Assembly: GCF_002554795.1 (NCBI RefSeq)
Contig: NZ_PDEQ01000002.1
Coordinates: 682,001-746,000 of the forward strand
Source of the DNA: Longibacter salinarum
Lineage (GTDB): Bacteria > Bacteroidota > Rhodothermia > Rhodothermales > Salinibacteraceae
Length of the DNA: 64,000 nt
Direction of reading: 5' to 3'
Part shown: positions 16,761-24,607 of the stretch, in pieces
Position numbering within the stretch: position 1 is the stretch's first letter
How the letters are laid out: each line of letters opens with the position of its first letter
Made by a program: the position numbers and the translations under genes
Notes under the pieces: model-generated
Seen by the model: the letters and a program-made list of their open reading frames with translations, nothing else
What the model was told of the DNA's origin: nothing
The model's database searches: none

Positions 16761-18344
16761 GTGTCGCCTTCCCATCCGATTCCCAACCTTCAGGTCGTCT
16801 GGTTCAAGCGGGACCTCCGCACGCACGACCACCGCCCGCTGCATCACGCTGCGCTCAATGGCCCGGTGCTTCCGATCTACATTGTCGAGCCGGACATTGT
16901 GGCGGCAGATGACTTCTCGGCTGGTCACTGGCAGTTCATCCGCTCGTCGCTTTCGGAGTTGCGACGAGCTCTCGCCGATCTCGGACAACCGCTCGTGGTC
17001 CGGGTCGGGAATGCAGTGGACACGTTCGAGAAATTACGCTCGGACGCCGGACCCTTCACGCTGTGGTCGCACCAGGAGACGGGCAACCGTGCGACATTCG
17101 ACCGAGATATTGATGTTCGACGCTGGGCGGCCACGTCAGGGATCGAGATGCACGAATGCCGGCAGCATGGCGTGGTGCGGGGCGCGCTCGATCGGGATCG
17201 CTGGGCGAAGCAGTGGCAGGCGTTCATGGATGAACCGGAGACACCGGCACCTAACGCACTGCAGTCATTGCCCGTCCGGCCCGGTCCCATTCCAACGCTC
17301 GCCGACCTTGACCTGCCGCGCGGCAGGTTCGAAGCGCTACAGGCGGGTGGAGAGGAGGCGGCACACCGCACGCTTCAGTCGTTTTTGTTCGATCGCGGTC
17401 GGCGGTATCGAAGAGAAATGTCGAGTCCGGTGACCGCTTTCCAGAGCTGCTCGCGTCTGAGTCCCCATCTGTGCTGGGGTACGATCAGCATCCGCACCGT
17501 CCGAAATGCTGCGCTCAACCGAAAAGACGAGCTATCAAATCGTTCTGGAAGGGAAACGGCTGATTGGCGGAAGTCGATCTCGTCGTTCATCAGCCGCCTG
17601 CACTGGAACGGCCACTTCATTCAGAAGCTGGAGAGTGCGCCGCGGATAGAGCACGAGAGCTTCATTCCGGCTTTCGATGCCGTGCGAGAAAACGACTTTG
17701 ACACCGAGCGCTACGAGGCGTGGAAAGCGGGGGAAACCGGATACCCCCTCGTTGATGCTTGCATGCGCGCGCTCCGTGCGACGGGCTATCTCAACTTTCG
17801 CATGCGGGCGATGATCGTGTCGTTTGCTGCATACGATCTATGGCTCGACTGGCGTAGTTTCCACGACGTGCTGGCGCGCCGATGGATCGATTATGAGCCT
17901 GGCATTCACTTTAGCCAGCTTCAGATGCAGTCGGGCACAACCGGTATCAACGCGTTGCGCATCTACAACCCTACGAAGCAGGCGCGCGACCTGGACCCAG
18001 ACGGTACGTTTATCCGACGGTGGGTGCCGGAGTTGCGCCGTGTGCCGGACACGTACATCCACACGCCGTGGCTTGCTCCGCCGCAGGTACAGGTTCGGTC
18101 CGGATGCCGTATCGGCAAGCAGTATCCAAAGCCCATTGTCCGACACGAGACCGCCGCCAGGCGCGCCCGAAAGGTGATCGGAGAGGTCCGAAAGCGTCCG
18201 GAGGTGCAGCAACAGGCGAAACAAGTTCTCGATCAGCATGGCAGCCGACGACATCGATCGAGACGGAAGACGACGCAGAGTGGGGTGAAAAATCATCGGT
18301 CGCACTCCGACACGTCTGGCCAACAACAAACGTTCGAGTTCTAG
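16761..18344 (+). CDS. DNA photolyase/cryptochrome family protein
   Basis: Blue-light flavoenzyme that normally reverses UV pyrimidine dimers. 527 residues from a GTG start that puts LQVVWFKRDLRTHDH near the N-terminus, as expected. The N-terminal alpha/beta domain spans about 10-140. The FAD domain contains WRKSISSFISRLHWNGHFIQ, ETGYPLVDACMRALRATGYLNFRMRAM in two parts, and FAAYDLWLDWR, DYEPGIHFSQLQMQSGT and YNPTKQARDLDPDGTFIRRWVPEL. This is the core of the family. The last 80 residues are Arg/Lys-rich and probably disordered, perhaps helping DNA contact. Photolyase and cryptochrome functions cannot be separated from sequence alone; repair is the likelier role. Confidence 0.93.
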   Translation: MSPSHPIPNLQVVWFKRDLRTHDHRPLHHAALNGPVLPIYIVEPDIVAADDFSAGHWQFIRSSLSELRRALADLGQPLVVRVGNAVDTFEKLRSDAGPFTLWSHQETGNRATFDRDIDVRRWAATSGIEMHECRQHGVVRGALDRDRWAKQWQAFMDEPETPAPNALQSLPVRPGPIPTLADLDLPRGRFEALQAGGEEAAHRTLQSFLFDRGRRYRREMSSPVTAFQSCSRLSPHLCWGTISIRTVRNAALNRKDELSNRSGRETADWRKSISSFISRLHWNGHFIQKLESAPRIEHESFIPAFDAVRENDFDTERYEAWKAGETGYPLVDACMRALRATGYLNFRMRAMIVSFAAYDLWLDWRSFHDVLARRWIDYEPGIHFSQLQMQSGTTGINALRIYNPTKQARDLDPDGTFIRRWVPELRRVPDTYIHTPWLAPPQVQVRSGCRIGKQYPKPIVRHETAARRARKVIGEVRKRPEVQQQAKQVLDQHGSRRHRSRRKTTQSGVKNHRSHSDTSGQQQTFEF

Positions 18345-19053
18345 GTCGGGGTTGAGTCGCGCCTTCCTCGCTCAATCTCTCAAGCCGTCAGATTGCAACG
18401 CAGGCGTTGGGAATGTTGGCAGTCCGGTGACAAATATGCATCCCGTTACGTTGTGCGGAATCTGGTGTCTCGCGCGAGGAATATGCCCCATGTGTATTCA
18501 GAGCGGAGTTATTGATTGATGCCGTTCGGCCATCGTATTCTGCTACGCGCCGGTAGACATGTTCGAAATAGAAGCGTTCTAACCTGCCGATTATTGATTG
18601 ACGAACGGTCTCGCGTACGTCGGTTGCCTGTGATGTACGCCCTTGGGCCTCACTCAAATCGTTCGGTCGACCAGCAGGTTGAACGAATGCGCCCCATCCG
18701 GTGAAAGCCGGGTGGGGCGTTTGTATAGGTACCGTTCCTGCAGAACCTATGCTGTTTCGTCTCGCCGACGCCGAGGCGAATCTGTCGGAACGCCGGTGAA
18801 ACGTCATTAGCACACGAACGCCACCCGATGGATAAGGTGGTCCGGGAGGCGTGATGGCCCGCCAGGTGCTCGCAAACGTGAGTCGGGAAGAGCGCGTCGA
18901 CCGCCGCGTTGCGGGCGTAGACGCGGGGTCATGGTACGTCGATCAAGGGATGCTGGTCAGGAGATCGCCTCCAGCACGGTCCGCGTGGTACGGCAGCTGA
19001 TCATCGGTGAGGGCCTCCCTTGGTGGAGCTCCGTGTAGTGATTTTGACGGTGG
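18345..19053. other. Long gene-poor region with a lone hairpin
   Basis: 709 bases after the photolyase and before the converging adaptor gene. Short open frames are present on both strands, but none has recognisable protein character. The one clear structure is a 12-bp hairpin at 18690-18719. Confidence 0.4.
18690..18722 (+). terminator. Strong hairpin followed by TTT, gene unknown
   Basis: A 12-bp stem with one wobble (18690-18701 with 18708-18719), loop tgaaag, then TTTGT. It looks like an intrinsic terminator on the plus strand but lies 345 bases beyond the photolyase stop, so it may end an unrecognised small gene or RNA. Confidence 0.6.
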
Positions 19054-19548
19054 TTAGCACGCGGCGCCAAAGTCGAACAGAGAGCGGGGTGTACTCCGCT
19101 CCATCGAAACGATAATGTCCGTGTCGACCTGCCCGGAGGCTGCACGAGATCGTGGCGTGATCGAGATGTGGGAAAAGCGCCAACCGTCCTCGACCGCCTT
19201 GTTCAGGTGGCGAAGACCCGTCGTCTCGTTATTTCGCTGATGGAGGACGACCTGCCGCACATCTTTGCCTGGATCGGGTGATGGGTGATCAGGGGTTTGC
19301 GTCCGCTTCGACCGACTCTTGGTGGACCGAGAACGGTCGGAGCGCTGCGAATCCGATTGACGCTGGTTCGGGGCGGTTGCGGACGACCGTGTGCCGCCAT
19401 GATCGGGTCCGTTTTCCGATCGGCGGGATGAGCCCGTTGAATGGCTAGAATGTGGCGCTGACTCCGTGTCCTCGCGGTCGGACTGCAACAGCGGATCGTC
19501 GTCGGCTGAGCCAAAGATGCTACCGAAAAATCCTTCGGAGTTCGACAT
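19054..19548 (-). CDS. ParA-partner candidate 1: disordered protein with GFFG/DDPLLQ head and SLFDF tail
   Basis: 164 residues, not a known named family. I start it at ATG 19548, which gives MSNSEGFFGSIFGSADDDPL, because the paralogue at 22853-23467 begins the same way. The middle (about 25-95) is Ser/Arg/Asp/His-rich and surely disordered. The last 65 residues form a small domain with LRHLNKAVEDGWRF and then strands, resembling the LNxxxxxGWE pattern of DUF4177, ending STPRSLFDF plus four residues. It lies 43 bases downstream of a ParA ATPase on the same strand, so the two form an operon. A disordered partner next to an orphan ParA suggests an adaptor between the ATPase and a cargo (as McdB is for McdA); this is inference. 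Confidence 0.72.
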   Translation of the reverse strand: MSNSEGFFGSIFGSADDDPLLQSDREDTESAPHSSHSTGSSRRSENGPDHGGTRSSATAPNQRQSDSQRSDRSRSTKSRSKRTQTPDHPSPDPGKDVRQVVLHQRNNETTGLRHLNKAVEDGWRFSHISITPRSRAASGQVDTDIIVSMERSTPRSLFDFGAAC

Positions 19549-19591
19549 AGCAGAGAGAATCAGAGTATAAAAGTAACAGTTCAGTTCGGCG

Positions 19592-20449
19592 CTAGGAGGC
19601 CATTCTGTGTTTTGAGTCAGACGCGTCGGTGTGCTTTTCACGATCGTCTGCAGTGCGGCGTACGGTGCCATAGATCGATCCATAGCGATCGATCCGTTCG
19701 ATGATCTCATCGACGAGCGCTGCGTAATCCGTTGCTCCGCGGGAGTCGGGGGCGGAGTCGAAGACCGATTTTCCGAATGCGGGTGCGTTCTCGATGGCTG
19801 GATCATCGCGGATTTCGGTATTGAATACTTTTCCACCGTAGTGCCCCCGTACCTCATTGATGATCGCGCGGGTCTGCTCGTCTTCGCGCTTTACCATCGT
19901 TAGGACAACGCCAAGCACAGGGGCTGCTTCACCGATGCTCAGTCTTACATTTTTGACCACCTGACCGAGGCTGATGACGCCTTCTAAGGAGAGATAAGAG
20001 GGCGAAACCGGGATGATGAATGCGTCTGCGGCGACCAACGCGTTGACGCTGAGTAGGGATGTGGAAGGGGCACAATCGATCAGTACGACATCGTATTCAT
20101 CCTCAACGCGCTCGATCGCATTGCTAAGACGCTTTTCTCGGTTTGGCTGGCGCGAAAGGCGTGTATCCGTATCCGCGAGTCGGAGCGATCCCGTGATCAG
20201 GTCGAGGTCCGGTGTCTTGGTTGATCGGATCGCATCTTCGATTTCGATGTCACCGAAGAGCACGTCCGCACTGGATGGGTTGAGCTGATCACGGTCTACT
20301 CCCATGGCCAGTGATGCAGAACCCTGGCTATCGAGGTCAATAACGAGCACCCGTTTCCCGTTACGGACAAGACCGGACGCGACGTTGATCGTCGTCGTTG
20401 TTTTGCCGACACCGCCCTTATTGTTGATGATGGGGATCGTCTTGATCAT
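19592..20449 (-). CDS. ParA/Soj-like ATPase 1, without ParB
   Basis: 285 residues from ATG 20449, which puts IPIINNKGGVGKTTTTINVA at the N-terminus; the longer frame adds a 24-residue Pro-rich head with no family match. The deviant Walker A (KGGVGKT with signature Lys), VLVIDLDSQGSASLA (switch I region), YDVVLIDCAPSTSLLSVNAL (Walker B) and the Soj-type end GGKVFNTEIRDDPAIENAP are all present. Such ATPases bind DNA non-specifically as ATP dimers and move DNA or protein cargo across the nucleoid. No parB or parS candidate is nearby. It is closely related to the ATPase at 24608 and heads an operon with partner 1. Confidence 0.93.
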   Translation of the reverse strand: MIKTIPIINNKGGVGKTTTTINVASGLVRNGKRVLVIDLDSQGSASLAMGVDRDQLNPSSADVLFGDIEIEDAIRSTKTPDLDLITGSLRLADTDTRLSRQPNREKRLSNAIERVEDEYDVVLIDCAPSTSLLSVNALVAADAFIIPVSPSYLSLEGVISLGQVVKNVRLSIGEAAPVLGVVLTMVKREDEQTRAIINEVRGHYGGKVFNTEIRDDPAIENAPAFGKSVFDSAPDSRGATDYAALVDEIIERIDRYGSIYGTVRRTADDREKHTDASDSKHRMAS

Positions 20450-21163
20450 GGGTGGAGCAGGTGAAGGCTGAGGAGGAAGCTCTGTACGGCAGCGTTGGCG
20501 TAAAGGAGTCGGCACGCACACGTGCCAATGCTGCGGTACCGACTGGACCTATTTGCAGAGGCAAAGAGCGAACCAGCTGTATGGAGAATTGGATGGCAGA
20601 ACGGCGGGATAAGATTTAATGATGCTATCAGGTCAATGCGGCGCCGTGGACGTGTCCGGAAAAAGTAGAATAGTCTCTTGAGCTTGACTTTTATCACTTC
20701 CAATGAAGTGTTCTTAGATCATGCAATTTATATAGGGATATAATCTCGTCACTACTCCGCCTTCTGCTTCTGCCTTGACTACTAAATATTGCAAGAATGT
20801 GGCAGGCTGGGTAATTAGTAAACGCGTGACCGAGCTTGCACCCGCAGGGATCCGGTTGCCGAATGCGTGGCGGCCTTTTCATTTGCATGTCTTTGGGGAG
20901 TTGGACGGTTCAGCCATCGGTGGATGTTTTGGTATGGCATGAGAGGCGAGCCGGTAGGCATTTTTGATTCGACATACGTGAGTAAGAGCAATATCAACGT
21001 TTCCGTGATGGCACGGCCGATGCGCCGAATGTTGTAGATCCTCGAGTGTGTTCGGCGTACCTTAAGATCATGCATCCCTGTCCGTGGAGACCGACGACCC
21101 TGTTGGTCAGCACTCATCACCTCGCCGTGCGGTATGGAGTTGCGCGGCTGAATCCATGTCGTT
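20450..21163. promoter_or_regulatory. Divergent intergenic region, partly A+T-rich
   Basis: 714 bases between ParA 1 (minus) and the small membrane protein (plus). Stretches near 20600-20790 are markedly A+T-rich, including tttatatagggatataatc at 20730-20748, and probably hold the parA promoter. I see no gene, repeat or hairpin with a T run. Confidence 0.4.
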
Positions 21164-21445
21164 ATGCTAGAGATTACTGTTCTCATCGCGAGCACCCTCC
21201 CGTTTCTTCTTGGCCTGTACGCGCTCAAGATCATTGAGCGTAGGCGGAACGGAGGCGATGATCCACCGCCGCCACCAGACGAGGGCCCGATGCCACCGAT
21301 TGCACCGGAGCCCGGTGCCCCTTCTCTTCGTCTTTCGTCCGGTTCGTCGGAATCCGGTCACGAGCGCATCGACCGCGGTCCCGTACGGGTGACGCGTCCA
21401 ACTGAACGGTCCCGGCGTCCCGTTCGAAGCCAAAGTTTCGCATAG
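21164..21445 (+). CDS. Small single-pass membrane protein with proline-rich tail
   Basis: 93 residues. One N-terminal hydrophobic helix (ITVLIASTLPFLLGLYALKI, residues 4-23) is followed by the basic stop-transfer ERRR and then a Pro/Gly/Ser/Arg-rich cytoplasmic tail beginning DDPPPPPDEGP. The order of hydrophobic helix, positive charges and disordered tail argues for a real gene. I know no family for it. It sits within the ParA/partner cluster, but a link is only positional. Confidence 0.5.
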   Translation: MLEITVLIASTLPFLLGLYALKIIERRRNGGDDPPPPPDEGPMPPIAPEPGAPSLRLSSGSSESGHERIDRGPVRVTRPTERSRRPVRSQSFA

Positions 21446-21738
21446 ATGGGTGCGGGTCCAACCGTAGTTTTCGTTTCGTCCCAATGTGGCATGTCTAGCC
21501 ACGGTTGTTCGTGGATCCGCATCTTTTTCCATAGATTGCGAACGATTCGACCGTAGCGATCCGTCAGTTGTGCTACGTTTGCGTGGCGGCATGTGCGTTG
21601 CTTCATGTGAAAACGTACATCTAGCGTCACTCTTGAAAACTGATCGAGGCGACGGACGCCTGTTACCGGCGACGTCTCTCAGTACGTTTCTCGCGGTCGC
21701 CCCTTCTGATATCGTTTCCCCAACCCCCCTTCGTGCAT

Positions 21739-22746
21739 ATGAATCGATGGCTTCAAACGCTCACAGCAACGTTTCTCATTGTCTCACTCGGGTACGCCGG
21801 GCCAGCGAATGCGCAGTATGAAGATGTAGGCAGTCTTGATGAACTGAGCGGCGCCCTCGAGGTGATGGCCGGTCAGTACGCCGACAATTACGTTCAGCCG
21901 GTATCCGACGCGTTCGGCGCTGGGATGAACTCGGCCATGTTTCGCACGGCCGACGCCGGTGGAGGCATTTTGCCGGGCGTCGATGTTTATGTCGGCGTAT
22001 CCGTCACCGGCGCGCTCATGGCTTCGTCGGATCGCTCCTTTCTCCCGCAGAACCAGACCCTAACGGTAGATGGCCGGGAACTGAGATTCGACTACTCGAA
22101 TGGTCGGGTCCCGACGGCTTTCGGAGAGACCAAGACCCCGAGTGCCACGGTCGATATCACGGACGTAGGCACCGGGCAGACAACGAACGTTCAGTTACCA
22201 CCTGGCATCGTAAACACGCCGGTGGCTCCGCTCGTCATCCCACAGCTTGGCGTCGGAACGGCATTCGGTACGGATGTGATGCTTCGGTACCTGCCGCGCA
22301 CCCGCCTGAAGAGCTACGGTACGGTCGGCGTCTTCGGGCTCGGCGTGCGCCACAGCATCAGTCAGTATATTCCGATGTCACCCGTCGATATCGCGGTCCA
22401 GGGCGCCTACAACTCGATCTCGCTTGAGGATAAGAACGTCGAGGGCGATGTGCTCGACGCATCGGGATACGCCTTCAACCTTCAGGTGAGCAAGAGCCTC
22501 CCGGTTCTCCCGGTAACGTTCTATAGCGGGCTGCAGTATGAGACGTTCGATGCCAGTTACGCGTACACGTTTCAGCCGCAGAACAGTAACATCGATCCCG
22601 TTAGCTTCACGCTCGATCAGGAAGCGAGCAACAAAGTTCGCGGCGTCGCCGGGGTCACGATTACGCTCGCTGTCGTGCGCATCAATGCGGATTACAGTCT
22701 CAGCGGAAATGATGTCGTGACGGTCGGTATGGGCGTACAACTTTAG
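21739..22746 (+). CDS. DUF6588-like outer-membrane beta-barrel protein
   Basis: 335 residues from ATG 21739; the frame could also open at GTG 21733, two codons earlier. A signal peptide of about 26 residues ends ANAQ. The mature part begins with a helix (LDELSGALEVMAGQYADNYVQP), then alternates strands of beta-barrel type, such as YGTVGVFGLGVRHSISQYIP and VTITLAVVRINADYSLSGND, with a final strand ending VGMGVQL. This layout fits the Bacteroidetes DUF6588 family, whose function is unknown. The gene ends at a strong two-way terminator shared with the converging partner-2 gene. Confidence 0.78.
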   Translation: MNRWLQTLTATFLIVSLGYAGPANAQYEDVGSLDELSGALEVMAGQYADNYVQPVSDAFGAGMNSAMFRTADAGGGILPGVDVYVGVSVTGALMASSDRSFLPQNQTLTVDGRELRFDYSNGRVPTAFGETKTPSATVDITDVGTGQTTNVQLPPGIVNTPVAPLVIPQLGVGTAFGTDVMLRYLPRTRLKSYGTVGVFGLGVRHSISQYIPMSPVDIAVQGAYNSISLEDKNVEGDVLDASGYAFNLQVSKSLPVLPVTFYSGLQYETFDASYAYTFQPQNSNIDPVSFTLDQEASNKVRGVAGVTITLAVVRINADYSLSGNDVVTVGMGVQL

Positions 22747-22773
22747 CGTTCAATCGGTACGCATACGCATAAA

Positions 22774-22820
22774 GAAGCGGCTGCGACGGGTTTAGAGCCC
22801 GATCGCAGCCGCTTCGTTTT
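22774..22820. terminator. Bidirectional terminator between DUF6588 gene and partner 2
   Basis: A 13-bp perfect stem (gaagcggctgcga at 22774-22786 with its complement at 22803-22815) encloses a further 4-bp stem. TTTT follows at 22817 on the plus strand and TTT on the minus strand. Confidence 0.85.
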
Positions 22821-22852
22821 GTTGGACCGATGGCGATCCGCAATGCCACCGG

Positions 22853-23467
22853 TTATTCATCAGGGACATCGAAGTCGAAAAGGGACGGTGCACTGTCTCT
22901 TCGTAACACAACATCCACGAGTGTGTCGTTTTCTGACGCGCTGCGAACGGTTTCTACGTACCAGCCATCGTTCACGGCGTCATTGACCTTTTGGAGGTCC
23001 GCTTCTTCATGGGATCCGGAGCGGATCCGCATCTGGCGCTTCGCGCGGGGCGAGGTATCGCCTCCAACCTCGGCAACACCTGTCGATTCCGACACGGGGT
23101 TTGGGGAAGAGCCCGGGGCGTAATGGTCGCTCAGTTTATGTTCTTGTCGGTCGCCTGAAGACGAGGGGCGTCCGTTATGCGAGCGGCCCTGTTGGGTAAC
23201 GTCGTCTGGAGGCGCGGTGCGGTCCATGACGTTCTGGATCCGGGCATACAGGGATGGCGGCCCTGCCGACGAATCACGTTCTACATCGGCCTCCTGTTCA
23301 GATGGTGGTGTCGGCGTGGCATCGGGTGCGGCGTCCCGTTCGGCGTCTTCGGATTCTTCCAGTATGGACGCATCAAACGTTTCCCTCGACGGCTCAGACG
23401 GTTGCAGAAGCGGATCATCATTCGGTGTACCGAAGAAGCCTTTGAGAAACGCGGGACGATTGCTCAT
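22853..23467 (-). CDS. ParA-partner candidate 2: disordered protein with GFFG/DDPLLQ head and SLFDF tail
   Basis: 204 residues from ATG 23467 (a GTG two codons earlier is also possible). It begins MSNRPAFLKGFFGTPNDDPL, matching partner 1 at both the GFFG and the DDPLLQ. Residues 25-135 are an acidic Ser/Pro/Asp/Glu-rich disordered linker. The C-terminal domain shows RQMRIRSGSHEEADLQKVND, AVNDGWYVETV and VDVVLRRDSAPSLFDF, then a short acidic end. It has no ParA in the same operon: the nearest is divergent at 24608, beyond the LC7 gene. Its function is unknown; the paralogy with partner 1 is the main evidence that both are real genes. Confidence 0.72.
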   Translation of the reverse strand: MSNRPAFLKGFFGTPNDDPLLQPSEPSRETFDASILEESEDAERDAAPDATPTPPSEQEADVERDSSAGPPSLYARIQNVMDRTAPPDDVTQQGRSHNGRPSSSGDRQEHKLSDHYAPGSSPNPVSESTGVAEVGGDTSPRAKRQMRIRSGSHEEADLQKVNDAVNDGWYVETVRSASENDTLVDVVLRRDSAPSLFDFDVPDE

Positions 23468-23774
23468 TCGCACAAATCGAGAAACAGTGGACTGGAAGCA
23501 GGCGGACCTGCAAGCGAGTTAGCCCGCCATTGCAGCGGGAACGGCTGTAACCAATGGTCTACAATCGCGGGGGGCGGCAGAGATGTATGAAGGGGAAATC
23601 CCCACCTGCTTGTGGAAGAAACATGCGCCCGTTTGACCCGCAGTCGTAGGACTTCCAGTATCCGGACGCAAATGCGAGTACCAATGTCGATGGGCGACCA
23701 CAGCACGGCGGTCGCCCAACACAAGACATACTCGAATACGATCGACGGATGTCAAGTGACATCCCTTCGTTCCA
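23468..23774. promoter_or_regulatory. Region upstream of partner 2 with two inverted repeats
   Basis: 307 bases between the LC7 gene and partner 2, both on the minus strand. It contains gggcgacc/ggtcgccc (23692-23699 and 23710-23717, 10-nt loop) and ggatgtca/tgacatcc (23747-23754 and 23757-23764, only 2 bases apart). Neither is followed by a T run. The second is too tight for a hairpin and looks more like an operator. Confidence 0.4.
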
Positions 23775-24140
23775 TTAGTTGAGCTCTAGCGTACCGTCAA
23801 TCTTCTCGAGCTGGATCCGGGCAAGGGCCAGGTTTGACTTCTCCTTGTTGAGAGCGACGTACGTGAAGATGTCATCGTTCTCGTGAAACATGCGAATCAG
23901 GTGGTACTGATTATCCAGCGTGATCAGAATGTCCTGGATCTGCTCATCGAGCTGCAGCTGCTTGATGATTGATTTCTTCGCACGGACAACCTCCGTGTTT
24001 CCTGCTCCGGCGAGCTCCATATCGAGCGAGCCGCCACCAATCGTGCCCAGCGTCATTCCCGATTTATAGTCGACGAGAGCGGCACCCACCGCACCGTCGA
24101 TCTCCATGATTTGATTGAGTGAGTCTTGGATGTTAGCCAT
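23775..24140 (-). CDS. Roadblock/LC7-domain protein
   Basis: 121 residues that form one roadblock/LC7 domain from end to end: LNQIMEIDGAVGAALVDYKS is the first helix and strand, followed by a helix with NTEVVRAKKSIIKQLQL, then strands DILITLDNQYHLIRMF and IFTYVALNKEKSNLALARIQ. In bacteria these domains regulate small Ras-like GTPases (MglB on MglA) or act as dimeric scaffolds. No MglA-type GTPase is in the window. The gene lies between partner 2 and the divergent ParA 2, so a part in the same positioning system is possible but unproved. Confidence 0.85.
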   Translation of the reverse strand: MANIQDSLNQIMEIDGAVGAALVDYKSGMTLGTIGGGSLDMELAGAGNTEVVRAKKSIIKQLQLDEQIQDILITLDNQYHLIRMFHENDDIFTYVALNKEKSNLALARIQLEKIDGTLELN

Positions 24141-24607
24141 AAATCTGAGGTTACTTTAAACCGCGTTGCTTGAAAGGGGGAGGTGACGCTACGTGTGTGG
24201 GTAGCAAACAATAAATATACCATACCTACGACAGTATCAATTTTATCACGTTGTGAACCCGTGTGGCGAACTATCTATGGCCGGGGAAAGGCAATGATTT
24301 CCCTACGGTCGGTCTCAATACCTGGTGCGGGTGAGCATTCCGTTAGGTCTTTGCCTGCGGTGTCTCCCTGAAGATGATCTCCTTGCCTCCGGCCCCGGCT
24401 GTCCAACCATCCGCCAAACAGGTTGCGAGTCTCCACGCTTTTCTACAGAGCAGGCTAGCCTCAACACGTCGAGAACGCCCGTATCAGGGAGCGCCGTGTT
24501 AATTCGTTGTGGAGTCATGAGTCCGTAACGAGTGGAGGTTAAACCCGAATACATTGGCGGCGTTTGCGCATTCAATCAACGTACGTTTCCATGGAGTTCG
24601 GAGCTTG
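24141..24607. promoter_or_regulatory. Divergent promoter region between LC7 gene and ParA 2
   Basis: 467 bases, A+T-rich at 24140-24260. It must drive the LC7 gene leftwards and ParA 2 rightwards. The in-frame upstream extension of ParA 2 to 24554 lies here but adds no family sequence. Confidence 0.45.
24212..24240 (-). promoter_or_regulatory. Candidate promoter of the LC7 gene
   Basis: On the minus strand TTG (24240-24238), 18 bases, then TATATTTA (24219-24212), seven of eight matches to TAnnTTTG with near-normal spacing. It lies about 70 bases upstream of the ATG. Confidence 0.4.

Noticed and set aside
18388-18813. A 141-residue minus-strand frame in the gene-poor region
   Set aside because: It runs through the strong hairpin at 18690-18722 and its product lacks domain features.
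19054-23467. SLFDF tail read as a sliding-clamp-binding motif
   Set aside because: Only the SLF part fits the clamp motif QL(S/D)LF; the key Gln is missing in both proteins, so I do not claim it.
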